In this document: in pieces, positions 5,517 through 12,296 of the stretch
Numbering within the stretch: the first letter of the stretch is position 1
Layout: each line of letters starts with the position of its first letter
Source: JABFSM01 sp052389555
GTDB lineage: Bacteria > Gemmatimonadota > Gemmatimonadetes > Gemmatimonadales > GWC2-71-9
DNA length: 16,236 nucleotides
Reading direction: 5' to 3'
NCBI GenBank assembly: GCA_052389555.1
Contig: JBQTHV010000061.1
Coordinates: 1-16,236 of the forward strand
Translations under genes and position numbers: made by a program
Notes under the pieces: model-generated
The model's input: the letters and a program-made list of their open reading frames with translations, nothing else
What the model was told of the DNA's origin: nothing
Databases searched by the model: none

Positions 5517-7613
5517 ATGGCCACCCTGCCCTCCTCGCACCCAGCCGCCGAGCCCCCGAGCCGCCGAGCCGTCGAGCCACCCGCCGCCCCCCGCCGCCCG
5601 CACCCGATCGTCCTCCACGACGAGCGACTCGAGGACGACTACTTCTGGATGCGGAACCGGGATGATCCCGCGATTCTGGAGTATCTCCAGGCCGAGAACG
5701 CCTACGCCGAGGAGGTGCTGGCGCCGACCCGCGAGCTCCAGGAGCGGCTCTATCGCGAGATGCTGAGCCGGATCAAGGAAACCGACGTGTCGGTGCCCTA
5801 TCGCGAAGGCGGGTTCTGGTACTACCAGCGCACCCAGGAGGGTTTGCAGTATCCGGTCATTTGCCGGCGGGCCACCCATCCCGAGGCGCCCGAGCGCATC
5901 ATTCTCGATCTCAACCGCCTGGCCGAGGGTCATCCTTATCTCGGCCTCGGCTCCTGGGCCGTGAGCGACGATGGGCGGTTGCTCGCCTACTCGACCGATT
6001 TCACCGGATTCCGGGAGTTCTCCCTGGTGGTGCTGGATCTCGAAACCGAGAAGATCGTGGCCGGTCCATTTTACAAGGCAGGTTCGGCAGCCTGGGCGGC
6101 CGACAACCGCACGCTCTTCTACACGGTGGAGGACGAGGCCAAGCGCTTCTACCAGGTCTGGCGCTGTGCGATGGGCGGAATGCCCGAGCTGGTGTATCGC
6201 GAGCCGGATGAGCGGTTCCGAGTGCACGTGGACCGGACTCGGAGCCGGCGGTATCTCCTGATCGCGAGTGAAAGCCATACCACCGGCGAGATCCACACCA
6301 TCCCGGCTCATAACCCGCAAACGCCGCCCCGGCTTCTCCTGCCGCGGCTTCAGGATCGGGAGATCGACGCGGAGCACCTGGGCCTCGGCTGGCTCCTCCG
6401 GGTCAACGACGGGGGGCCCAACTTCCGGGTGGCGCTGATGCCCGAGGAGGGCGCGCGGCCCGAGCAATGGACCGAGCTCCTGCCCCACCGGGATGACGTG
6501 ATGATCGAGGGGCTGGATGCCTTCGCCAGTCACTGGATCGCCTGGGAGCGCGCGGCGGGACTGGTCCAGATCCGGGTGACCGACCGGACCAGCGGCACCA
6601 CGCGATACGTTCCCCTGGACGAACCGGTGTATGAGGCAGGAGCAGGGCCCAATCCCGAGTGGGACCAGACGGCGTTCCGGTACGAGTACGAATCGCCGGT
6701 CACGCCGCCGTCGGTGTTCGACTACGACCTGGCCAGCGGCGCCGGGACCCTGCTCAAGCAGCGCGAGGTGCCCGGGTTCGATCCCGCGGGTTATGTCTGC
6801 GAGCGCCGCATGGTGCCGGCGCCTGATGGGACCCCGATCCCGGTGTCGCTGGTGAGCCGCCGCGACCGGCCCGCCGGCAAGCCTGCGCCGGTGCTGCTGA
6901 CGGGGTACGGCGCCTACCGGGTGCCCTATCCGGTGGGATTCTCGTCCAATCGGGTCTCCCTGCTCGATCGGGGGGTCGTGATCGCGATGGCGCATGTGCG
7001 AGGCGGCGGCGAGCTGGGCAAGCGCTGGCACGACGAAGGACGGATGGCGCGGAAGCGCAACACCTTCACCGATTTCATCGCGGTGGCGGAGGCGCTGGTG
7101 CGCGAGGGGCCGGCCGAGCCGAGGCGGCTCGCCATCGAGGGCGGGAGCGCAGGAGGTCTCCTGGTGACGGCGGCGCTCAACCGGCGGCCCGACTTGTTCG
7201 GCGTGGTGCTGGCCCAGGTGCCGTTCGTGGATGTGATCAACACGATGCTGGATCCGTCGCTGCCGCTCACGGTGGGAGAGTACGAGGAGTGGGGGAATCC
7301 GGCGCTCGCGGAGCAGTACCGCTGGCTCCGGGAGTATTGTCCCTACACGAGCCTAACCCGGAGGGCCTACCCCCCCATGCTGGTGCGGACCTCGCTCAAC
7401 GACAGCCAGGTGATGTTCTGGGAACCCGCCAAGTACGTGGCCAGGCTTCGGACCCTCAAGACCGATGCAAACATGCTCCTGCTGCTCACCAACCTGGGGG
7501 CCGGGCACGGCGGAGCGTCGGGGCGCTACGACCGGCTCCGAGAGATTGCGCTGGATTACGCGTTTCTGCTGTGGCAGCTGGGAATGGAGGGAGCTAGGGA
7601 GCTAGGGAGCTAG
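5517..7613 (+). CDS. ptrB: Oligopeptidase B-type S9 serine peptidase
   Basis: 698 residues from the ATG at 5517, close to the roughly 690 of E. coli oligopeptidase B. The N-terminal half is the beta-propeller gate (DDYFWMRNRDDPAILEYLQAENAYAE, SRIKETDVSVPYREGGFWYYQR); the C-terminal half is the alpha/beta-hydrolase domain with GGSAGG (Ser544), NDSQVMFWEPAKYVA (Asp629) and GAGHGG (His664) as the triad. The family cleaves short peptides after Lys or Arg in the cytoplasm, and no signal peptide is seen. The frame is open back to 5142, but that part overlaps the sirtuin gene in another frame and has no homology. No SD is visible near the ATG. The proline-rich N-terminal tail (residues 10-21) is encoded by an 8-bp array, and another 8-bp array carries the stop codon. 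Confidence 0.94.
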   Translation: MATLPSSHPAAEPPSRRAVEPPAAPRRPHPIVLHDERLEDDYFWMRNRDDPAILEYLQAENAYAEEVLAPTRELQERLYREMLSRIKETDVSVPYREGGFWYYQRTQEGLQYPVICRRATHPEAPERIILDLNRLAEGHPYLGLGSWAVSDDGRLLAYSTDFTGFREFSLVVLDLETEKIVAGPFYKAGSAAWAADNRTLFYTVEDEAKRFYQVWRCAMGGMPELVYREPDERFRVHVDRTRSRRYLLIASESHTTGEIHTIPAHNPQTPPRLLLPRLQDREIDAEHLGLGWLLRVNDGGPNFRVALMPEEGARPEQWTELLPHRDDVMIEGLDAFASHWIAWERAAGLVQIRVTDRTSGTTRYVPLDEPVYEAGAGPNPEWDQTAFRYEYESPVTPPSVFDYDLASGAGTLLKQREVPGFDPAGYVCERRMVPAPDGTPIPVSLVSRRDRPAGKPAPVLLTGYGAYRVPYPVGFSSNRVSLLDRGVVIAMAHVRGGGELGKRWHDEGRMARKRNTFTDFIAVAEALVREGPAEPRRLAIEGGSAGGLLVTAALNRRPDLFGVVLAQVPFVDVINTMLDPSLPLTVGEYEEWGNPALAEQYRWLREYCPYTSLTRRAYPPMLVRTSLNDSQVMFWEPAKYVARLRTLKTDANMLLLLTNLGAGHGGASGRYDRLREIALDYAFLLWQLGMEGARELGS
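5544..5575. repeat. 8-bp tandem array, 4 units of GCCGCCGA
   Basis: Units GCCGCCGA, GCCCCCGA, GCCGCCGA, GCCGTCGA. Translated as the disordered-looking N-terminal tail AAEPPSRRAVEPP of oligopeptidase B, ahead of the first conserved family residues. Confidence 0.85.
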
Positions 7614-7614
7614 C
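7591..7614. repeat. 8-bp tandem array, 3 units of GAGCTAGG, over a stop codon
   Basis: Units GAGCTAGG, GAGCTAGG, GAGCTAGC. Encodes the C-terminal ARELGS and the TAG stop (7611-7613) of oligopeptidase B. Its AGGGAG also lies about eight bases upstream of the amidase ATG and can act as the ribosome-binding site. Confidence 0.88.
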
Positions 7615-7617
7615 TCA

Positions 7618-9108
7618 ATGCTCTCCGACGCCGACTATCTCGCGCACGACGCCACCGGCCTCGCCGAGCTGGTACGGCGGGGTGAGGTCACCCCGTCCGA
7701 GCTGGTGGAGACCGCGATCGCCCGGATCGAGCGGCTCAATCCGCGGGTGAATGCGGTGATCCATCGCATGGACGAGAGTGCGCGGCAGGCCGCGCGCGGG
7801 GCGCTGCCCGACGGGCCGTTCCGCGGGGTGCCGTTCCTGGTCAAAGACCTGATGGCGCTGGTGCCGAATGAGCCGTTCCGGTGCGGGAGCCGGTTCCTGG
7901 GGGATTATTGTCCGTTCGCCGAGAGCGAGATCATAACCCGCTACCGCCGGGCCGGCCTCGTCTTCCTGGGGAAAACCAACACGCCCGAGTTCGGGCTCAC
8001 CCCGTTCACCGAGCCGGCCGCCTTCGGTCCCACCCGGAATCCCTGGGACCTGACCCGCACGCCGGGCGGATCGAGCGGTGGCTCGGCGGCGGCGGTTGCG
8101 AGCGGGATGGTGCCGGTGGCGAGCGGCGGGGACGGAGGCGGATCGATTCGGATCCCGGCGGCGTGCTGCGGGCTCTTCGGGCTCAAGCCCACTCGGGCAA
8201 GAACTCCCGTTGGTCCGGTCTATGGAGAGGCCTGGCGCGGCGCGGCGGTCGAGCACGTGCTCACCCGCTCAGTGCGGGACAGCGCCGCGATCCTCGATGC
8301 GACGCTGGGTCCGGATCCGGGGGCGCCCTACTTCGCTGCTCCTCCCGAGCGTCCCTTCGTCGAGGAACTAGCCCGCACGCCGGGGCGGCTCATCATCGCC
8401 TTCACGGCCCGGCCCTGGCTGGGCGGCCAGGTGCATCCCGACTGCCGCACCGCCCTCGCGGAGAGCGCGCGATTTCTCGAGAGCCTGGGGCACACGGTCG
8501 AGGAAGCCTCGCCCGAGTTCGACGGGCCGGGATTCGCCCGGGCCTTTCTCACCATGATCTGCACCGAGCTCCGCGGGGATCTCGACGACCTGGAGGGGCA
8601 GATAGGGCGCAAGGGGCGGGTCTCCGATTTCGAGCCGGCGACCTGGGCGCTGCTCCTCCTGGGACGTGCCATTCCGGGAACCGAGTACGCGAGAGCGGTG
8701 CGCTTCCTCCAGCGGATCAGCCGGCAAGTGGCCCCGTTCTTCGAGCGCTACGATGTGCTGCTGACTCCTACCGTGAGCACGCCCCCCGTGCCGATCGGCG
8801 CGCTCCAGCCCACGCCCAGGGAACGCGCCCAGCTCCAGCTGCTGGGCCGGATGGGGAGCGGGAAGCTGTTCCGCTGGGCCGGCCTCATCGATCAGATGGC
8901 GGAAAAGGTATTCGACTGGATTCCCTGGACCCCGCTCGCGAATGTGACGGGACAGCCGGCCATGTCGGTGCCGCTCGCTTGGAACCGGGAGGGATTGCCC
9001 ATCGGGATGCACTTCATGGGGAGATACGGGGATGAAGCGACGCTCTTCCGGTTGGCGGTGCAGCTGGAGAAGGCCCGACCGTGGTTTGGGAGGATGCCGA
9101 CGTTGTGA
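7618..9108 (+). CDS. Amidase signature family hydrolase
   Basis: 496 residues, normal family length. The Ser-cisSer-Lys triad can be read directly: Lys76 in VPFLVKDL, Ser152 in the TPGGSSGGSAAAV block, and nucleophile Ser176 in GGDGGGSIRIPA; the Ser-Ser spacing of 24 matches GatA. C-terminal LTPTVSTPPVPIG and NVTGQPAMSVPLAW also fit. The family hydrolyses amides to acid and ammonia or amine. It lacks gatB/gatC neighbours and its C-terminus is that of a general amidase, so tRNA amidotransferase activity is unlikely; the substrate is unknown. The start ATG is four bases after the oligopeptidase B stop, so the two genes are probably co-transcribed and perhaps translationally coupled. Its own stop lies inside a 7-bp array. 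Confidence 0.93.
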   Translation: MLSDADYLAHDATGLAELVRRGEVTPSELVETAIARIERLNPRVNAVIHRMDESARQAARGALPDGPFRGVPFLVKDLMALVPNEPFRCGSRFLGDYCPFAESEIITRYRRAGLVFLGKTNTPEFGLTPFTEPAAFGPTRNPWDLTRTPGGSSGGSAAAVASGMVPVASGGDGGGSIRIPAACCGLFGLKPTRARTPVGPVYGEAWRGAAVEHVLTRSVRDSAAILDATLGPDPGAPYFAAPPERPFVEELARTPGRLIIAFTARPWLGGQVHPDCRTALAESARFLESLGHTVEEASPEFDGPGFARAFLTMICTELRGDLDDLEGQIGRKGRVSDFEPATWALLLLGRAIPGTEYARAVRFLQRISRQVAPFFERYDVLLTPTVSTPPVPIGALQPTPRERAQLQLLGRMGSGKLFRWAGLIDQMAEKVFDWIPWTPLANVTGQPAMSVPLAWNREGLPIGMHFMGRYGDEATLFRLAVQLEKARPWFGRMPTL

Positions 9109-9125
9109 GTCGTGAGTCGTCAGTC
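9105..9125. repeat. 7-bp tandem array, 3 units of GTGAGTC, over a stop codon
   Basis: Units GTGAGTC, GTGAGTC, GTCAGTC. The first unit contains the TGA stop (9106-9108) of the amidase. Confidence 0.85.
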
Positions 9126-9136
9126 TTCAAACGAAA

Positions 9137-9160
9137 GGGGACTCGCTCTCACGAGTCCCC
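9137..9160 (-). terminator. Intrinsic terminator downstream of the SWIB gene
   Basis: Perfect 9-bp stem GGGGACTCG / CGAGTCCCC with a six-base loop. Read on the minus strand it is followed by TTTCGTTTG, so it fits a Rho-independent terminator 28 bases beyond the SWIB stop. It sits between convergent genes and may also act on the amidase transcript, although the plus-strand flank is not T-rich. Confidence 0.75.
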
Positions 9161-9163
9161 CCT

Positions 9164-9190
9164 TGTCCCTGGCCCCCGGGCCCGGGACCT
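9164..9190. repeat. 7-bp tandem array, about 3-4 units of GGCCCCT type
   Basis: Units TGTCCCT, GGCCCCC, GGGCCCG and a partial GGACCT that touches the stop codon (9189-9191) of the SWIB gene. Degenerate member of the GGCCCCT family. Confidence 0.65.
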
Positions 9191-9500
9191 ACTTGAGGTG
9201 CCTGCTCACCAGCTTGGTCATCTCGAACATGTTGACGGTCCGGCGCCCGCCAAACACCACGCGCAGCTTGTCGTCGGCGTTGATGTTCCGGCGGTTCTTC
9301 TTGTCCTGGAGGCCTTTCCGCTTGATGTACGCCCACAGCTTCTTGGTCACTTCGGTGCGGGGCATTGGGTTCGCCCCCACCACCGCACCCAACGCGGCAC
9401 TCGGCTTCATCGGCTTCATGAACGCCGCGCTCGGCCGCCGGCCGCCTTTCCGTGCGGTCTTTCGTCCTGCGGATCTCCGGGCCTTCTTCCTCATCGCCAT
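9189..9500 (-). CDS. SWIB/MDM2 domain protein with basic N-terminal tail
   Basis: 103 residues. The first 26 are strongly basic (MRKKARRSAGRKTARKGGRR), like histone H1-type tails. Residues 29-103 match a SWIB domain: MKPSAALGAVVGANPMPRTEVTKKLWAYIKRKGLQDKKNRRNINADDKLRVVFGG...VNMFEMTKLVSRHLK. SWIB domains are known from eukaryotic SWI/SNF complexes and, in bacteria, from chlamydial small proteins and topoisomerase tails; the bacterial role is not settled but nucleoid binding is plausible. AGGAG lies seven bases upstream of the ATG, a strong start. A promoter-like pair and a dyad array precede it and an intrinsic terminator follows, so it looks like its own transcription unit. Confidence 0.9.
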   Translation of the reverse strand: MAMRKKARRSAGRKTARKGGRRPSAAFMKPMKPSAALGAVVGANPMPRTEVTKKLWAYIKRKGLQDKKNRRNINADDKLRVVFGGRRTVNMFEMTKLVSRHLK

Positions 9501-9566
9501 CTGATGTCTCCTGTCGAGGGGTCCAGAAGTGGACTGCCGGGCGCAACGAAGACCTTCCGGTATCCG

Positions 9567-9594
9567 AAATTACACTTTCTCCCGAGAGACACAA
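9567..9594 (-). promoter_or_regulatory. Candidate sigma-70-like promoter of the SWIB gene
   Basis: On the minus strand TTGTGT (9589-9594) and TAATTT (9567-9572) are separated by 16 bases, about 70 bases upstream of the SWIB ATG, in a locally AT-rich patch of a GC-rich genome. Spacing and position are good; the boxes match the consensus only partly. Confidence 0.4.
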
Positions 9595-9596
9595 TA

Positions 9597-9685
9597 GGGG
9601 AAATCCCCTCCGCACCCCATTTCCCACTCGGGAAACCCCGGTCTTCCCTTGGGAAAGCCGATTTTTCCCCTCTGGGATGGATCCC
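9597..9685. promoter_or_regulatory. Run of TCCC/GGGA dyads upstream of the SWIB promoter
   Basis: Five small inverted repeats: GGGGA-AA-TCCCC (9597-9608), TTTCCC-ACTC-GGGAAA (9620-9635), TTCCC-TT-GGGAA (9644-9655), TCCC-CTCT-GGGA (9666-9677) and GGGAT-GG-ATCCC (9674-9685). The first four centres are spaced about 25, 22 and 22 bases, close to two helical turns. They lie between the coaA stop and the putative -35 box of the SWIB gene, as expected for an operator array; the binding protein is unknown. Confidence 0.4.
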
Positions 9686-10662
9686 TAGAGCCTGCGGAGC
9701 CTGACCCGCTCCACCCGGTGGTTGGGCCCCTTCTCCAGGATGAGATGGGCCCGCTCCCGAGTGGGAAGGATGTTCTCCCGGAGGTTCAGCGCGTTGATCT
9801 CGTGCCAAACCCGGGTGGCAAAGGCGATTGCCTCCTCCTCGGAGAGATCGGCGTACTTCCGGAAGAACGACTGGGGGTCCCGAAAGGCGGTCTCCCGGAG
9901 CCGGCGGAACCGCTGGAGGAACCACGCTTCGATTAACCCGGCGTCGGCATCCACATAGATGGAAAAGTCGAAGTAGTCGGAGATGAAGAGCCGTGCCTCG
10001 GCTGCTTCTCGCTCCTCCGCCACCCCCGGCTCTTTCCCTGGCCCCTGGCCCCTGGCCCCTGGCCCCTGCAAGACATTCAGCCCCTCGAGAATCAGGATGT
10101 CCGGCTGGCGAATTACCTGGGATTCTCCGGGGAGGATGTCGTAGACGAGGTGCGAATAGACCGGCGAGGACACCTCGGGGGAGCCCGCCTTGAGGTCCGC
10201 GACGAACCGGACCAGGCGGCGAAGGTCGTAGCTCTCCGGAAAGCCCTTCCGTTCCATGAGCCCGCGCTCTTCCAGCACCCGGTTCGGCAAGAGGAACCCG
10301 TCGGTGGTCACGAGGTCCACCCGAGGGTGATCCGGCCAGCGCGCGAGGAGCGCCCGCAGCACTCGGGAAGTCGTGCTCTTCCCGACCGCGACGCTCCCGG
10401 CCACCGCGATGACGTACGGGGCCTGGCTGACCGGTTTTCCCAGGAAACGGTCGGTAACCCGCGCGAGCTCACGGGTCGCGGCGACGTGGAGATTGAGCAG
10501 CCGCGAGAGGGGGAGATAGACCTCCACCACTTCGTCGATCGAGAGCTCCTCGTTGATCCCCTGGAGTTCGGCGAGGTCCGCCTCGGAGAGGGTGAGCGGC
10601 GTGTTAGCACGCAGCCGGGCCCACTCGGCACGCGAAAAGTTGGTGTAGGTGGAAAAGGCCAT
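9685..10662 (-). CDS. coaA: Type I pantothenate kinase
   Basis: 325 residues from the ATG at 10662, chosen because MAFSTYTNFSRAEWARLR aligns with the start of E. coli CoaA; the frame extends upstream to 10713 only through repeat sequence. Walker A GSVAVGKST (Lys95), TTDGFLLPNRVLEERGLMERKGFPESYD, PVYSHLVYDILPG, PDILILEGLNVLQ, SDYFDFSIYVDA and the C-terminal ENILPTRERAHLILEKGPNHRVERVRLR are all conserved. It phosphorylates pantothenate with ATP, the first and regulated step of coenzyme A synthesis, in the cytoplasm. Between NVLQ and the ISD motif it carries an insert GPGARGQGPGKEPG encoded by a 7-bp array, in a loop that varies in the family. No clear SD precedes the ATG. It is divergent from the MATE gene. 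Confidence 0.96.
   Translation of the reverse strand: MAFSTYTNFSRAEWARLRANTPLTLSEADLAELQGINEELSIDEVVEVYLPLSRLLNLHVAATRELARVTDRFLGKPVSQAPYVIAVAGSVAVGKSTTSRVLRALLARWPDHPRVDLVTTDGFLLPNRVLEERGLMERKGFPESYDLRRLVRFVADLKAGSPEVSSPVYSHLVYDILPGESQVIRQPDILILEGLNVLQGPGARGQGPGKEPGVAEEREAAEARLFISDYFDFSIYVDADAGLIEAWFLQRFRRLRETAFRDPQSFFRKYADLSEEEAIAFATRVWHEINALNLRENILPTRERAHLILEKGPNHRVERVRLRRL
10033..10067. repeat. 7-bp tandem array, 5 units of GGCCCCT, inside coaA
   Basis: Four perfect GGCCCCT units (10040-10067) preceded by a degenerate TTTCCCT. Translated on the minus strand as QGPGARGQGPGK, an insert between the conserved NVLQ and SDYFDFSIYVDA motifs of pantothenate kinase. Confidence 0.95.
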
Positions 10663-10673
10663 TACCGGAAGAT

Positions 10674-10708
10674 AGGGGCCAGAGGCCAGGGACCGGGGAC
10701 CAGGGAAC
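10674..10708. repeat. 7-bp tandem array, 5 units of AGGGGCC/AGGGACC
   Basis: Units AGGGGCC, AGAGGCC, AGGGACC, GGGGACC, AGGGAAC, twelve bases upstream of the coaA ATG. It is the inverted partner of the array at 10738-10765 across a 29-base spacer. Confidence 0.9.
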
Positions 10709-10737
10709 GGCATTATCGTTCTGCCTCCCGAATTTCC

Positions 10738-10765
10738 TGGTCCCTGGCCCCCGGCCCCTGATCCC
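10738..10765. repeat. 7-bp tandem array, 4 units of TGGTCCC/TGGCCCC
   Basis: Units TGGTCCC, TGGCCCC, CGGCCCC, TGATCCC, ending six bases before the TTG start of the MATE gene. Complementary to the array next to coaA, so the divergent intergenic region can form a long GC-rich stem. Confidence 0.9.
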
Positions 10766-10771
10766 TTCTCA

Positions 10772-12202
10772 TTGACCTCCGCTAACCCGCCGATCCCAGT
10801 TCCTGAGCCCCCGCCGTCGAGTATCTGGGAGGCGGTGAAGGAAGCCGTACGCGGGGTGCACCGGCACGACTACACCGAGGGACCGATCGGCCGCTCGCTC
10901 ATGCTGCTGGCGGTCCCCATGGTGCTCGAGGTGGCGCTCGAGTCGGTCTTCGCCGTGGTCAACGTATTCTGGGTCGGACGACTCGGCCCCAGGGCCGTCG
11001 CCACGGTTGGACTCACCGAGGCGATGTTCAGCATGATCTACGCGCTGGGCCTGGGACTCGGCATCGGCGCGACGGCGACAGTGGCGCGCCGGATCGGGGC
11101 GAAACAACCCGAGCTCGCCGCGCGGGCCGCGGTCCAGGCCATCATCCTCGCGGTGCTGGTTTCCATTCCGGTGACTGTGGTGGGAGCCGGGTTCGCGCCG
11201 GACCTGCTCCGGCTGATGGGCGCCTCGGAGGACCTGGTGGCAGCGGGAGCGGGTTATCCCCGTGTGATGTTCGCGGGGAACGTCGTCATCATGCTCCTCT
11301 TCCTCATCAACGCGATTTTCCGCGGGGCGGGAGACCCCGCGATCGCGATGCGGTCCCTCTGGCTCGCGAACCTCTGCAACCTGGTGCTCGATCCACTGTT
11401 CATCTTTGGCATCGGCCCGTTTCCGGAGCTCGGCGTCACCGGGGCCGCCGTGGCGACCACCACAGGGCGGGGAATCGGGGTGTTGTACCAGTTCTACCGC
11501 CTCGCCGCGCCGGGCAAACGGTTCACCATTCATCGTGGGGACCTCCGGTTCGAGCCGGCCACTGCGCTCCGGCTGCTCCGGCTCTCGGGGACCGGCATTC
11601 TCCAGATCCTGATCGGCACTTCGAGCTGGGTGGGGCTCGTGCGGGTGGTTTCCACCTTCGGCAGCACAGTCCTCGCGGGTTACACGATCGGGATCCGGAT
11701 CATCGTCTTCGCGATTCTCCCCTCGTGGGGCATGGCCAACGCGGCGGCCACGATGGCGGGCCAGGCGCTGGGTGCCGGGAAACCCGACCGGGCCGAGCGA
11801 TCCGTCTGGATGGCAGGGCGATACAACCTGTTCTTCCTGGGCGGGCTCGGCGTGCTGTTCATCGTCCTGGCGCCGCTCCTGGTGAGCGCGTTTACCCGAG
11901 AGGCCGAAGTGGCGCGCTACGCGGTTGCGTGCCTCCGGATCGTGAGCGCGGGATTCCTGTTCTATGCGTACGGGATGGTATTGACGAGTGCCTTCAATGG
12001 GGCGGGAGACACCTGGACCCCGACCTACATCAACCTGTTCTGCTTCTGGCTGTGGGAGATACCCCTCGCGTGGGTGCTTTCGCAGTACACCCCGCTCGGT
12101 GCGATGGGCCCCTTCTATGCCATCATGATCGCGTTCTCGACGGTGGCGCTGGTGAGTGCGATTGTGTTTCGGAGAGGGAAGTGGAAGAGTAGGAGCGTGT
12201 AA
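10772..12202 (+). CDS. MATE family multidrug/metabolite exporter
   Basis: 476 residues from a TTG at 10772, with about twelve hydrophobic segments from residue 45 to the end. MATE features are LLAVPMVLEVALESVFAVVNVFWVGRLG in helix 1, ATVGLTEAMFSMIYALGLGLGIGATATVARRIGA, the FRGAGDP motif and its half-repeat counterpart FNGAGDTWTPTYINL. These inner-membrane carriers export cationic drugs or metabolites in exchange for Na+ or H+; the substrate is unknown. A proline-rich then amphipathic N-terminus (IWEAVKEAVRGVHRHDYTEGPIGR) precedes helix 1. No ATG or GTG fits better without removing this part, and no SD is seen before the TTG, so the exact start is less certain than the gene. Its stop is followed immediately by a heptamer array. 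Confidence 0.92.
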   Translation: MTSANPPIPVPEPPPSSIWEAVKEAVRGVHRHDYTEGPIGRSLMLLAVPMVLEVALESVFAVVNVFWVGRLGPRAVATVGLTEAMFSMIYALGLGLGIGATATVARRIGAKQPELAARAAVQAIILAVLVSIPVTVVGAGFAPDLLRLMGASEDLVAAGAGYPRVMFAGNVVIMLLFLINAIFRGAGDPAIAMRSLWLANLCNLVLDPLFIFGIGPFPELGVTGAAVATTTGRGIGVLYQFYRLAAPGKRFTIHRGDLRFEPATALRLLRLSGTGILQILIGTSSWVGLVRVVSTFGSTVLAGYTIGIRIIVFAILPSWGMANAAATMAGQALGAGKPDRAERSVWMAGRYNLFFLGGLGVLFIVLAPLLVSAFTREAEVARYAVACLRIVSAGFLFYAYGMVLTSAFNGAGDTWTPTYINLFCFWLWEIPLAWVLSQYTPLGAMGPFYAIMIAFSTVALVSAIVFRRGKWKSRSV

Positions 12203-12237
12203 GGCTATTGGCTATTGGCTATTGGCTATTAGCTATT
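12203..12237. repeat. 7-bp tandem array, 5 units of GGCTATT
   Basis: Four identical GGCTATT units and one AGCTATT, starting on the base after the TAA stop of the MATE gene. Confidence 0.96.
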
Positions 12238-12266
12238 GGTAACAACCTTCCGGGTTAGGGTAGTGT

Positions 12267-12296
12267 CCAATAGCCAATAGCCAATAGCCAATAGCC
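12267..12296. repeat. 7-bp tandem array, 4 units of CCAATAG
   Basis: Four identical CCAATAG units plus CC, ending at the stop codon (12296-12298) of the minus-strand DUF4403 gene. Exact reverse complement of the array beside the MATE stop. Confidence 0.96.

Larger units (their letters stand above)
12203..12296. terminator. Perfect 28-bp inverted repeat between convergent genes
   Basis: The two opposite heptamer arrays pair over 28 bases without mismatch (12203-12230 with 12269-12296), leaving a loop of about 38 bases that contains CGGGTTA. The stem runs from stop codon to stop codon. It lacks a T-tract, so a role as bidirectional transcript end or 3'-end protector is inferred from structure and position only. 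Confidence 0.55.

Noticed and set aside
5472..7031. Minus-strand open frame of 519 codons opposite oligopeptidase B
   Set aside because: Antisense open frames are common in GC-rich genes; no recognisable motif and the composition is His/Arg/Gly-rich shadow.
10363..10385. Inverted repeat TCGGGAAG / CTTCCCGA as an operator
   Set aside because: It lies in the codons of the conserved P-loop region of coaA, where protein constraint is a sufficient explanation.
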